From assembly GCA_001414485.1 (NCBI GenBank), contig LLEY01000072.1, positions 434,001 to 498,000 on the forward strand: a stretch of 64,000 nucleotides of DNA. The letters are read 5' to 3'. The notes beneath the pieces were generated by a model. That model saw only the letters and a program-made list of their open reading frames with translations, was not told where the DNA came from and did not search any database. Below are positions 11,600 through 22,742 of this stretch, in pieces. Position 1 is the stretch's first letter; every line of letters starts with the position of its first letter. Both the position numbers and the translations under genes were made by a program. Source of the stretch: Calycina herbarum. Its lineage: Eukaryota; Ascomycota; Leotiomycetes; Helotiales; Pezizellaceae.

Positions 11600-13030
11600 G
11601 TACTAGAGGAACGGTGGCGGAATATAAGCGGCAAGCATAGCTGTCCTAAGATTTATAGAAAGCTGTATTTCTAATTAGTCGTATATAAGAGATATATTCT
11701 AAATATTGCTTACGATCAATCCGATATAACGTGTATATAGGCCTATAATTCCGTTAATTCGAGATATTTCGGTAATATATTCGCCTACATCAACCGGCAT
11801 ATAGATCCAGACTGGTATAAATGTGCTAGGGCGGTCGTCGAAATCTTAATAAAACTTCATATCCGTGTCCTAGAAATGAGTATACACTGCCACAGTACCA
11901 TCTAGAGTACAGCAAGCTGAATATCCAATTATATATACAGAGTTGCAAGTGAAAGACTACATCCGAAGGCTACCCGGGTAGTCTGATTAGGCTTAGCAGC
12001 TAGTCAAGCTAACTAGCTCCGCCGTACTACCTCCTCTGGTGGACCAGCAAATAGATCTCCCTATGTTGAGACTCGATTTCGTACTATACGCTAGCTGTCG
12101 AACTTTCAAGCCCTAGTTATATAATTAGTAAATAATAAGATCTATGTTGTTAAGAACTTACGTCGGTCTTTACTTCGAGGGTCGAGGCCAGAATAGGAAG
12201 TTGTGTCCACCAAACATTCGAGGAATATTAAAGGTCAGGCTTATCAGAAGATAAAACAAAAAGCACTCTCTAAACTCCAATATAATCCTCCGCAATATCG
12301 ATGCGTTGCGTATATGCTGCCTTCGTAGCATCGAAAAGAAGTTCGAACCCTATCCCAGGAGTGTTTCGTAACTTCTAAATATAATAGGCTCCTTCTATCA
12401 TAACAAAACAGACATAAATTTTCAATAATAAATCAAGAAGGCTGTTAGACACAGAGCGTTTAGAAAGACAATCTTCAAGCCGCTCTGACACGAGAATAGC
12501 ATATTCCCGAGTAAGAAAACCAGCAACAATATGCCATAATTCGAATGCGAGATGTCTTAGCCATGGCCGCGCCTAGAGCTCCTTTACGAGATCTGGTTAG
12601 AGTGATTATATTCGCAGCTACTTTTGCAAAACAGAGGGTTCGAAAGTATAATCAGTAGCACGAAGGAAGGAGTCGTAGAAAGTATTATTCCCCACACGCT
12701 TCGCAAAGTCGCAGCACTCCGTATAACAACATGGGACTGGACAGCTAGCCTCTTGATATCTGCAGTCTAATCTACAACACATGTAGATAATTTCCACATC
12801 TGTTACTCTAAGCGCCGTATACTTTTCGAAGTCGATTTCAAAAATGCGATCGTTATACTTGACTAAGTTCCATTAGTAATATTCATTTAGGGATAGAGTA
12901 CTAATCATACTAGTAACAGGACCTTGATAGCGTAAATCGAATCGACATAACCGACATTGCGCTTGAGTAACACATAAGAAAGTCAGTGCTTCGCTTATTT
13001 TATCTGATAAAATATATCGAGTTGATTTTA
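11600..13030 (-). pseudogene. RIP-decayed member of a fungal F-box-like hypothetical family
   Basis: Reading on - I find, from right to left, a Cys-pair segment (TQAQCRLCRFDLRYQG, about 12945-13000), an acidic strand (RIFEIDFEKYTALRVTDVEI, about 12790-12855), a Cys-rich stretch (CRLDCRYQEASCPVPCC), an F-box-like helix (WLRHLAFELWHIVAGFLTRE, about 12500-12570) and, near 11765-11810, IYMPVDVGEYITEIS. This order, with a Cys-pair start, an F-box-like LPFEIW motif and a YMPLDxGEYITEI block, is one I associate with large fungal hypothetical families. Stops (TAG/TAA) and frame changes break the frame between blocks. Boundaries are approximate and the function is unknown. The assignment rests on motif memory, not a search. 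Confidence 0.5.
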
Positions 13031-13039
13031 TGATATCCA

Positions 13040-13800
13040 AAGCTTTCTAGAAATAAGAAAAGGGAGCTGGTGCAGACATGAGTCCTTAAGATGTTGTCTA
13101 GACGGCTACTTGCATTCATCGGCGTGTCGGCTAGAATACGTGTCTTCTATTGGTAGGACGAGACTAGTAATCGGCCCTCAAGTACGGTGGCGAGCAACAC
13201 TTAAACCCCTTTTTCTCAAAATGAGACCTTTTATTTACAACCTTTCTCTCGAGACATAAGTTATCCCATTCCTTGTATATATATTGTTGATAGGTACGGT
13301 GATATCTGTTATATCAAGCCACTTAAGAAGATATCGGTATGCCCGTCGGGCATGCCGAGGAAGAGTTTTTTTTCGGTATATAGATGCGGCAATTGTTATT
13401 GAAAAGTTGTATATATATACCCTGTGCTCTGGCAGAGCAAGGCAGGGAATTAAAGAAAGTCCTTTACTCTTGCCCTCTGAAGTGCAGCATTCCAACATAT
13501 ATCAACAGTGTTACCTTCAAATTTACCCTTTTTCCACTCAGCCAACTTTGTCGATACTGATTTCCCGTGAGTCGATTTGAAAACACAGTCATCCTTCTGT
13601 CAGAGCAAGGCCTGTAGAGCGACGGTCTCTATATCTGTTAAGAAATTATTGAAATGCGGGGGGACTGATTTTGCTTGAGCTTAATCGGAGTCAGAGGTCA
13701 GAGGTCAGAGGGGGAGGTCTACTTTACTTATCATATTTGTTCAATATTATTTTGGGAGGGATTATCACTTGGCCATTTCGCAGTACAAGTTTAAGTTTGG
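13040..13800. other. No gene recognised
   Basis: The frames on both strands at 13235-13580 overlap each other antisense and have no recognisable content. A short AGAGGTCAGAGGTCAGAG direct repeat lies near 13690-13710. Confidence 0.4.
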
Positions 13801-13816
13801 GTAATATGAATGTACT

Positions 13817-14600
13817 TTAGACCTGCCTTAGTTGTTCAGGATGTGGAAGTTCCCCAGATTCGATCAATATCTGCAATTCTGCCTCGTCATTCCATTTATT
13901 GTAACATTCGATGTACTCTGTGGGAAGAAACTCCGCTATCGCATTGGCTAATTTGTTGCCACGCTTACGGTAGGCTTCTGAGTCCAGAGATCCGGGCCAT
14001 ATCTCTATCCCTGGTGGGAAGTAACCAGCATATTCCTAATCAAACAAGACTATGGATTAAAGAGTATGTGGGTCTATTATGATATTGTGAGCTACGATGT
14101 CGCTATGTTGGAAAACATACCCGGGCTTTTCTAGAGGGAGAGTCTTCTAATATTTTTTGCCTTTCCACGGAGGGTCCATGTCAGGGCTAAGCCAAGAGGG
14201 GGGCATAACAAATCCGTCGATGCCTCGTTGTTGAGATTTCAAGTTCTTGAGCTGGGGAAAAACAGTGTTTTCGATAAACTGAAGAGCATTCGAGTATGCC
14301 TGCTTTAAACACGTTTTACATGGTGTACTGTCTGTGTGCTTTTGTCCTGTTGCCATCGAGCAAACTTGGCGTAGAAATTCGCGTAGAAGGACGCCCGGTA
14401 TAAATTTTGTAACCAAATACCGCTGACTATCCGAATGTTCTCTATAATCAAGTAGTTCTGGCATAGGAATTCTGGTTTGCTAAGTGACTAACTCTAAGGC
14501 TTTGGCTTCATTAGTAATACGCTTATGATTACTAATAAAAAATATATGTTAGTATTGTATAATTATATCTAAAAGGAACTCTACTGTTTATTAACCTGCT
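13817..14600 (-). pseudogene. Aminoglycoside-phosphotransferase-like kinase (APH family), nonsense-broken
   Basis: One reading frame on - carries APH-family landmarks in order: NEAKALELV and TRIPMPELLDY (about 14440-14520), YLVTKFIPG (N-lobe hinge, about 14390-14420), a Cys-containing spacer, GFVMPPSWLS, then the catalytic loop QHSDIVAHNIIIDP (family HxDxxxxN), the LFD-EYAGYFPP metal-binding strand, and an end at TAA 13817-13819. Four stops interrupt it at 14480-14482, 14147-14149, 14057-14059 and 14036-14038. Each is a TAG or TAA where Gln or Trp is expected and each fits a single CpA to TpA transition. The frame is otherwise undisturbed, so decay was by RIP-like point mutation and not by indels. 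The 5' end (about 14530-14600) is uncertain. Such kinases in fungi have unknown small-molecule substrates. Confidence 0.65.
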
Positions 14601-14985
14601 AAAGAAAATCTAAGTATTTCCTACAATTTTCTAAACCATATAAAAGGTGTGCTGTCAGCTCGTGGATCATTAAAGGGAAGTTGCGAGGTTTTTTTGAATG
14701 TTGTAGCGGTGAATTCGCATGTCGTGTCATTCGTTTTGTAGGATCTAAGGCCGCTATGATATCCTTAGCACTAAGTTCAAGGCAATAGGAATGCATTAAG
14801 CTGAAGCTTGACTTACCAGTTCGTGGCTCTATATTATAAAAATGGTCTTCTCCCAACTCAGCAGCTAAGGCGTCTAGCTGATTGTTTCTTGCAGATGCAC
14901 TGTTTCAATGTTTCCTGCAAATATTGCTGAAGGACTACCGTTTTGAGCAATTGCGTCTAACCGGCGTAGGTACTCTTGCGTGATA
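14599..14985 (-). pseudogene. Unidentified coding remnant
   Basis: On -, an open stretch reads LGEDHFYNIEPRTGKSSF and continues to a stop at 14599, preceded in another frame by TQEYLRRLDAIAQNGSPSAI. The residue composition looks protein-like, but there is no in-frame ATG and a frame change lies near 14890. I do not recognise the family. It may be the 5' part of the neighbouring phosphotransferase pseudogene or a separate gene. Confidence 0.3.
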
Positions 14986-14999
14986 TAGGATTAGAGACT

Positions 15000-15960
15000 T
15001 TCGTAATGAGCTGGGCATTCGAAGGACATATAATTTGGCTGGTAGGAAGTAATTGTGTTTATCAGGTATCACTGGTCATTTATTGTCGGCCCAAGGAACG
15101 AATCAGCAAGTGCGACTGGAAGACGATTTTACGCAAAGGAGACAATGCAGAATGTAGATGGTGTAGTTAAGAATGTTTGGGCGTTCGAGAACTGCCAGAT
15201 ATCTCTCCAGCCAACATCTGCAATTCTTGTCAGCGTTTTGGTTTTCCTAGCCGAGTTAGCACTCCTATCCTTCCTTATCCTGGGGTCCAGGATAAGCAAG
15301 GCGGGGAAAACCAAATCGCTGGTTATAAATCTTTTGGGATTGAATTCTGATTACCTCTTTTTAGACTCGAAATCTCTTACGGCTCCTTAGCAGAATTTTA
15401 CACAATGTTACACCTTTACCATATTCGACCCTTCCGAATTCGGCTCACACGAATACATATCCTACTTGGATCCTCGCTATCGACCTCGCCTTCATAGATA
15501 CAACCGTGCTACGGCATTTGGGTTTCTCAAAGAACTTGTTAATCCGAGGCTCCGACTCGAAGCCCAGGTCAAATATGGTCTTGACGCGCCCGAACCGCTC
15601 CAAGGTTTCCATATGGACTTTGCGGAGTTCAGGTATCAATTTGAGGACTCCTTTTCTGTCCCGTTTAATAACGATTATGTTGAGTGCGCAATCGTTTGGT
15701 TCCCACCTACGCCAAATCCACCCATCCACCTAAGGAACCGCATCACCGACTAACAGCCCTTGCAAGGTGCTGTTAATATTGCTCTTAAATATACCCAAGA
15801 GTACAAGATCGAAATAATGGTTTACTTCCCTCGAGATTTGCCCCAGTTGCGAAACCCGACTGTCAGGCTACCGCTCGCTGCCATCTTTACCCAAGTTGTA
15901 ATTGTCCTTGAACTTTAACTTGTTTCCTTACACATCACCTCTGACTCGGGATTGAAAATG
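15000..15960. other. Open frames on both strands, 15445-15753; no gene confirmed
   Basis: The + frame through 15420-15753 reads as a plausible protein (EYISYLDPRYRPRLHRYNRA) and ends at TAA 15751-15753, but it has no clear start. The - frame over the same bases (ending near 15445) is equally long and reads RDRKGVLKLIPELRKVHMET. One of the two is probably a remnant exon and I cannot decide which. Nothing is recognised elsewhere in this stretch. Confidence 0.3.
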
Positions 15961-15969
15961 GTGTCTACG

Positions 15970-16140
15970 AGCTTGATTTGATGACTATGGCCACCTCGCT
16001 TAACTTAATCACCATGTCACCCCACTTAATGACCACCTCGCTTAATTTGACCACCTTAATCACCCCACTCAATTAGCAGCATAATCACCTCGCTTAACTT
16101 GATTAATGTAATCATTCTGCTCAATTATCACTATGATTAT
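15970..16140 (+). repeat. Degenerate tandem repeat, CACCTCGCTTAA unit
   Basis: ACCACCTCGCTTAA-like units with variable TTGAT/TTAATCACC spacers recur at least five times (15991, 16026, 16050, 16086 and around). The period is irregular, about 20-40 bases. It is non-coding. Confidence 0.6.
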
Positions 16141-16674
16141 ATAGAACTGCACAGTTATCAAAATTTATACGAATCAAAGGTGACTGGTATTAGTTTTAGT
16201 CTGCTTCATCGTTTAGGAGTGGAGGAAAGATATTTATCATAGTGAAAATATGCTGCCCCCTAACAGATAGGATAAAATTTGTTTAGCGGAGTGTGGCAGG
16301 GCGTGCTAGGCTGGACAACCAGCTGGGGTGTACGATCTCTTGCCTACAACTCGACAAACTGTTGAGTTACGTAATCGCAGGAAGAAATTTGTGGTTTGTA
16401 TGATGGGACTCGAATTTGCTTAGCAACCAACACTAGTTTGCCTGAGCGCTGGAGGTAAATACTGGCCACACCCTGGCATAGGTAGGCTCCGAATGCCTTC
16501 AGTCGCAAGCCGCAGTTGAGTGCTAATGAAAAAAACATTAGTAAAGGAACACATATTTTGAAAGTAATTTATTTCTAAATCTAGCTCGAATTAACATACT
16601 GAAAGCGTTCATTTATAGAAATCTTTCTTCATTTATAAGTTTAGCATTCAGTAACGAAGGTAAGGTTCTCTAAA

Positions 16675-16900
16675 TTTCCTCACCGCCTTTATACGCTATA
16701 AAACCTTTCACCGCCCTACAAATGTTTCCTCACCGCCTTTATACTACTAATCTTTTCACTACCTTATAAATGTTTCTTCACCGCTTTTATACTACTAACT
16801 CTTTCACCGTCTTTTAAATGTTTCCTTGCCGCCTTTATACTACTAATCCTTTTACTACCTTATAAACACTTTTATACTGTCTAATATACTCTATAAATTT
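16675..16900 (+). repeat. 48-50 bp tandem repeat, about 4.5 units
   Basis: Units begin at 16675, 16725, 16773 and 16821, each with TTTCCTCACCGCCTTTATAC near the start and CTACCTTATAAATG near the end, followed by a partial unit to about 16900. The units differ mostly by C/T changes, so RIP-like mutation has acted on the array. It lies at the border between the normal and the RIP-saturated DNA. Confidence 0.85.
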
Positions 16901-17296
16901 TTTTATATACTATAGTAACAATTGCCTTCCTTAAACCCACTATATAGATATACTTTAAAAAAATATTTAAAAAAGACGTAAGATAGATATTATATAAAAA
17001 GTATATAATTAAAGAATAACTTCTAGTAGATAAGGCGGAGTATATCAGGAGTTCTGATTATATAATCTATTTTATAAATATTTCTAGAATAGCTTAAAAG
17101 TAAAATCTATTATAATACTAGAGTCTTAGACTTACTTAGTATATAAAATATATTATTTTATAAAAGAGTATAATATTTTATATAAGCTAAGAAAGCAAAA
17201 TAGATATATTATATATATAGAAATTTCTACTTCTTTTTCTTCTCTCTCTTATTATTTATAATTAGATTTAAGAGTCCTTTTAGCTTATCTATTCTC
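16901..17296. other. RIP-saturated AT-rich spacer
   Basis: No frame is recognisable. The string TATATCAGGAGTTCTGATTA at 17042-17061 resembles the inner part of the pogo terminal repeat near 33212-33231 and could be a lost transposon end, but the match is short. Confidence 0.35.
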
Positions 17297-17587
17297 TATT
17301 ACGTAATATAGTAAGTCCGGCGTTCTAACTAGCTAACTATAATAGAATAACAGAGCTAGTAGGCTAGTATAGCATAGGAGTATAAAGGTTCTATATAAGG
17401 CCGAGTCTTTACCTATTAGATAGAAGCTTCGTACTTAACTTTAGTTCTTAATCTTACTATCTTATTTAATATTTTTAATATAAGTAACGAGTTCACTTCT
17501 AAGTAAACAACTACGATATATCTATATATCTTACTATATACTAATCTTCGAGACTAGTTACCTTAGTTAGATAGTTAGTTTATAATA
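17297..17587 (+). repeat. Internally deleted family A LTR, opposite orientation
   Basis: Reverse-orientation similarity to the family A LTR starts with TATTACGTAATATAGTAAGT and resumes at GGTTCTATATAAGGCCGAG through the CTTCGTACTTAACTTTAGTT block to GATAGTTAGTTTATAATA. About 150 bases of the LTR middle are missing. It is probably a solo LTR remnant. The end resembles the variant LTR at 47739-48250 more than the others. Confidence 0.6.
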
Positions 17588-17899
17588 CTACTGTCTCTTT
17601 ACTTAGAGATAAAATATAATTTACTTAGGCTAGTAGCTACTAAGAGCTAAGTACGTACAGCTACCTACTAAGATATCTAGTAGCTAGGAAAGCACTATCT
17701 AACTTAGAAGAGTATACTTTACTCTAGGAGCTGCTCTTAGTAAATATACAACTTACTTAGTAACTATGTAACTATATAACGTCGAATTGAAATAAATAGT
17801 AGAAGAGAATAAATATCTATATAATTTTCTAATATAATAAAAACATAGACATTTTATTAGAATTCTAAGTAGTAGAGTTAAGTAGGTTATATAGAACTA

Positions 17900-18312
17900 A
17901 TTATTTATAAGAAAAGCTATTATACAAAGTATATATCTAGGAAAAGAAGTAGAATAATAGAGTAGTATCTAAATATAGAAGTAGAACAAATAAAGAAATA
18001 AGTAGATCTTATAGTTTAATATATATACTCTAGATAAAATTTATAGATTATTATAAAAGAGAATAGTAGTTAAGAATAAAGGATTAGAGACATAGATTAT
18101 ATTATCGTACTATATAACTTATAAAGTATAGAGCGCTACCTAAGTAGACTAAGCAGCTTTTATAAGAATAAGAAAAGCCGTCAGCAGTAGTACGTCTCTT
18201 AAGATACTAAGTTTTAACGTGTCTAGCTAAACTATCTTTATAAGAAAATAGACTGAATTCGTAGAAAGAGTATTATAACAGAGAGACTAAGTATAAATCC
18301 TTACTTACTAAC
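17900..18312 (-). pseudogene. DUF3435 recombinase-family pseudogene, C-terminal part
   Basis: This is the continuation of the gene at 29078-32350 beyond the inserted Gypsy element. On - it starts at the junction and reads LVSKDLYLVSLLQYSFYEFS, then KDSLARHVKT, then GFSYSYKSCLVYLGSAL (Gln shown where TAG occurs). Fungal DUF3435/FluG-type proteins have a C2H2-like tail of this form, with Cys-X-Cys pairs and an RHV-Q-HL helix; here the expected Cys and His codons have become Tyr or Ser codons, as RIP predicts. The true end of the gene is not clear and may lie as far left as 17,650. Confidence 0.6.
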
Positions 18313-18732
18313 TATAACGAAACTTAAATAAACTAAACAAAGGTAACTAAGTCTCGAAGGTTAGTATATAGATAAGAAGTATAGATACGTTAGATTATTT
18401 ACTTAGAAGTAAACTCGTTACTTATATCAAAGATATTAAATAAGATAATAAGATTAATAACTAAAGTTAAGTACGAAGCTTCTATCTAATAGTAGATATA
18501 CTAGTCTTATATAGAACCTTTATATCTCCTAGGTTAATAGGATCGCCTGTTAACCTAGGTAATCCTTTTCTATTATATAACTCTAATATATTTCTAATAG
18601 TAAGATCCTAGAATCTTTTAATATCTTTACTTTACTAATTCTCTTTTATATTATCTTCTATTTCCTAGATATTATACCTTATTCTATTAGAGCGCTATCT
18701 AGACTACTTACTATATAACGTAATTTATAATA
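18313..18732 (-). repeat. 3' LTR of Gypsy A1
   Basis: It begins TATAACGAAACTT and ends TTTATAATA on +; ancestral TG...CA ends are RIP-changed to TA...TA. It pairs with 28658-29077. Confidence 0.85.
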
Positions 18733-19440
18733 CTATCCTCTTCTTAGCCTAGCGTATCTCTATACTTAAGTATAGACTAAGAAGATATTATAAGAAGCTA
18801 GTAGTTCTCTCTTACTTTTATTATACTATCTTCTAATAATAAGAAGTATATTAAACGTTAAGCTTTTAAAAATTATATTAAATAATATAATAATAAGATA
18901 TCTTCTTATACTTATTATAAAAAGTCTCTTAACGTAGCTAGTAAGCCTTATTAATATATTACTATTTATAGTAATTAATATTCTTATTACTCTACTTATA
19001 CTAGGTAGAGTAAATTATATAATTATTATAAATAAAACTAGATACCTTCTCTTTTAGACTAGGCTTCTATTAAAAAGCAAAAAGCTTATCTTAACTCTTA
19101 AGAGAAAGAGGTAATAGTAAAAATCCTCTAGCTTTAATAATAAAAACGTCTTCTTCTAGAAAGAGAGAAGAAGATAATAGCAGCTAGTCTTAGTTCTCTA
19201 AATAAACTAGATACTACTAAAAATCTAGAAAAGAAGAGAAAGGAAGAATAAGAGAAAAAAGAACATAGTAAGAAAGAGACTACTAGAATAGCTACCTTCT
19301 CTACTTCCGATCTCGTCTTTAACCTAGTTCTTAACCTAGCCTTTCTTAAGTTCTCTTCTCTTAACTATAAGATGTAGGCAACTCTAGGTTTTAATAGTAG
19401 AACTTCTAAAGTACTTCTAAGTAATAGAGAAGGCTCTTCC
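18733..19440 (+). pseudogene. Antisense coiled-coil reading frame in the Gypsy A1 3' region
   Basis: Between the 3' LTR and the integrase end, the + strand (opposite to the Gypsy genes) carries a decayed frame: SIKKQKAYLNS, then Glu/Lys/Arg-rich heptads around KILRL and KRLLLEREKK (about 19060-19270). The same region with the same frame is present in A2 (36830-37420) and in the partial element at 47162-47738. The sequence resembles the charged C-terminal helices of some fungal transposon-associated hypothetical proteins (xKILRLRKQQ, RGLxTLDELDxAEE). The function is unknown. It is conserved as a unit of the element and not as a separate insertion. Confidence 0.55.
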
Positions 19441-22106
19441 TTAGTTCCTAAGTGTTTTCTAAGTATAGGTAATCTAACTATTTAATTAAGTACTTAACTT
19501 ATTCTTTAATAAGTTTATAGTTAAGAATTCTTTTAACTTTATACTTAGTATTTAAGTTTACTAGTTAAATTTCTATAAATAGAGCTAGTAGAGCTCCTAG
19601 TAGTACTAGTTTAAGTAGAGATATATAGAATACTAGATAGATGTTTATTATCTTTAGTAGTACTAGTTTATAATTTAAAGATTCTCTAACTTATTTAATT
19701 TTAAATAGTCTAAGTTTTTTATAATCTAATTTATTACTTAGTCTTTTTATATTAATATTCTTTTATACTAAGTAGACTTTATCTCTCTCTTTTAGTATTA
19801 GCTTCTAACTATATTATTTATTATAGTAGTATACGTTTCTTTTAGCTATAAACTATAGGTCCTTTATAAGTTTCTTATATAAACTTTTAATTTTTAAGAC
19901 TTAAATATAAATAAGTTAATTATTAATAGTTATAGATAGTAGTTCTTAATACGCTATTAATTTATACTTAAAGTTAGTATAAAATAGTATAATAAGTATT
20001 ATTTCTATTACTAAACTATTATAAGTAAACTATACTAGAGGTAGTAGTTTTACTTAATTATTTTACTAGTAGTTTATATAATAATAAAAGTATATTTTAA
20101 CTACTTAATTTATCTATTTATTTTCTCTATTTATCTAAGAGTAAAAAGCTATTAAGAGCTTTCTTTTTATACTTAATTATTCTATAAAAGTAATCTAAAA
20201 TTTAAAAGTAAAGAGTTTATCTCTATTTAAGAGTATTTCTTCTAGTAGTCTATATCTTAAGACTACTTCTTTAAGAAATATAAATACTAATTTCTCTACT
20301 ATACTTAATTCTATATATAGTATTAGAATTATATGCTTTATAAGTTGTTTTATTATAACTAGAATCGAGTTATACTTAACTTCTATTATTAGGTCTTTAA
20401 ATTTTAGTAGTTTAATAATAAAATCTTAAGATACTAATCTCTAAGGTATTTATAGTATTAGAGTAGTATTTATCTATTTATAAAGAGTATAGTAGAAAGC
20501 CTTATTCCTAGTATAGGTATTATATTCTACTATTACTTTCTTAACTAATATAGATAATCGATTAATATAATAGTATTATCTTATTCTCTAAAGAGTTTAA
20601 TAAACTCTCTAATATCTATAAGCTAGTACTAAATAATAACGTGGTTTATCAGGACCTAGCGTATATTAGAACCTGATATACTTTTCCTATCTTCTCTACT
20701 TTATTATTTTAATACGTGTTATCTTAATAACTACTAATAGAAATTTAAACTTAAGAAGCTTGAATTATCTTAGCTATTAAGGCTATCTAATTATCTAAAA
20801 AGCTTAGTTGTTAGACTACTATAAAAATCTATAAAGTCCTTGAAACTAGCCTTTACTATAGTATAAACAGCTAACTTCCTCTTCTAGAACGACGGCTAGT
20901 AAATATTAAATTAACTTAACTTAAGAAAGAAGTAATACTTTAGAATATACTTAACTTAGATTCTAGAGGGTTTATACCCCGGCTAGCTAGTATAGAAGAT
21001 ATAGTAAATTATATCCTTAAATCGTAGAGAGGGAAACGCGTTAGTAAGCTTTAGATATATCGATTTATATAATAATAACTAGGGTTAAAGACGCGTTTTA
21101 ATCGCGTTTATAACTTCTAAAAAGCCTTATACGAAGATCCTAACCTAATTAGCGCGTAGTTCCGACTTATATAAAATATAAGAGCGAAATATAGCGTTTT
21201 AGATTACGATTTCTATAACTTCGACGAAATAGGCTTTATAATAGATATGATTTACTCTATAATAGTTGTTATATATATAGATCGACGTAGCAGAGATAAG
21301 GCAGTTTAGCTAGATAATCGGGAATAAGCTATAGCAATTGCTTATATTAATAGCGAGAGTTAGAATATCTCTCTATTTTTAGTTATCTAAGAGAAGAATT
21401 ATCTTACGAATTAGTATATAGACGGCGGCCTTCTATATAACTAGGTTATTAAACCGATAAGTAACAGATAGACAAATAATAAGACAGGTCTAGAATAGCT
21501 AAAACACTTCGATAAATATACTACTAGTCGTACAAAGGGTCTATATCGAATACTAGTATTAGATAGGTATAAGAGTTATAAATCAGCTGAATTTTAAGAG
21601 TATTATAAAGTATATAATATTATAACTCTTAAACTACCTCTCTACTTATCTTATATAACCTAACTACTTAATATTAGATACTTTAGTATATTAAAGCAGG
21701 TATATAGTCGGTAGATTAAGACGTTTATTAAAGCCTATATTAACTATATTACAAAGGTAGAGTTCTTTTTAGCTTTTATAATAGTATATAAAGAATTAAT
21801 AACAGTCTAGAATACTTAAGCTAGATTCTATAGAGCTGGCCTAGTATCTTTTAACTCGTAAGTAGTACTTTTAAAGCTTAATATAAGGTTATAGACTCTA
21901 ACTCCTCTAAGACTCTCTACTACTAATTCTAATACTTAGATCTCCTAGACTCTCTTAAACTCTACTAAAGTACTCTTATAATCAACTCTTGTTTAGAAAC
22001 AGATTATCTGTTACCAGAGGAGCTCGCCGACTCTACTATTTAAGACAGTTACTATATTAGTAAAAGGTATAGAGCGAATAGCTTATAAGATAACCTTGTT
22101 ATCTAC

Positions 22107-22238
22107 TGTTATAAAAATGCTTTTATTATACCTTAAACCTCTTAAATAGAGAAAGAGAAAGGATATATTTATATACAAATTTACAATTCTAGAATGTTCT
22201 AGATCACGTGTTACTGATTCTAAGCGATTCTAGTAACA
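22107..22238 (+). repeat. Left terminal repeat of the TRIM-like element
   Basis: Begins TGTTATAAAAATGC and ends TAGTAACA. It matches the right copy almost base for base apart from C/T and G/A differences. Confidence 0.88.
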
Positions 22239-22608
22239 CTCTCTTAAAATCAGTATATACCCTGAATCAGTATATAGGGATAGATACCCTGGAGTAAAAA
22301 ACCCTCCTTCTAACTTCTAGTAGACCTCTAATAGAAGAGGAAAACCATAGATATATAAGTAAACTGTACGTCTTTTACCCGAGTATTTAAAGAGGTAGGA
22401 TGTTTCTCCGGTTCTTATTTTATAAGGAGACCGACTCCTTCGGTTTTTGTTTTATAAGAAGACCGACTCCTTATACGTACAGGTGCTTTGATTACGTAGG
22501 TTACCTAGCTATTCTAGTCTTATCCAGATCTGCGGGAGAATACAGCATTTACAGCTCTCTTACTATACAGTCTATAAGGACTTTGTATAGAACCGAGTAT
22601 TACTACTA

Positions 22609-22742
22609 TGTTACAAAAATGCTTTTGAATTATACCTTAAACCTCTTAAATAGAGGAAGAGAAAGAATGTATTTATATATAAATTTACAATTCTAGAATG
22701 TTCTAGATTATATATTACTAATTCTAAGCGATTCTAGTAACA
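22609..22742 (+). repeat. Right terminal repeat of the TRIM-like element
   Basis: Begins TGTTACAAAAATGC and ends TAGTAACA. Differences from the left copy are mostly transitions of RIP type. Confidence 0.88.

Larger units (their letters stand above)
22107..22742 (+). mobile_element. TRIM-like miniature LTR element, nested in pogo P1
   Basis: Direct terminal repeats at 22107-22238 (132 bp) and 22609-22742 (134 bp) both start TGTTA and end GTAACA, and a five-base target duplication TCTAC lies at 22102-22106 and 22743-22747. The internal region is only 370 bp and has no retroviral coding sequence; the 98-codon open frame from 22400 runs into the right repeat and shows no homology. The internal part holds a 33-bp tandem duplication (ATAAGGAGACCGACTCCTT-like, 22420-22480). 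It must have been mobilised in trans. It is less RIP-changed than its host (CAGTATATACC and CACGTG survive), so it is probably younger. Confidence 0.88.

Noticed and set aside
22400..22696. 98-codon open frame in the TRIM-like element
   Set aside because: It runs into the right terminal repeat, includes a 33-bp duplication, and has no homology or codon bias. It is a chance frame.
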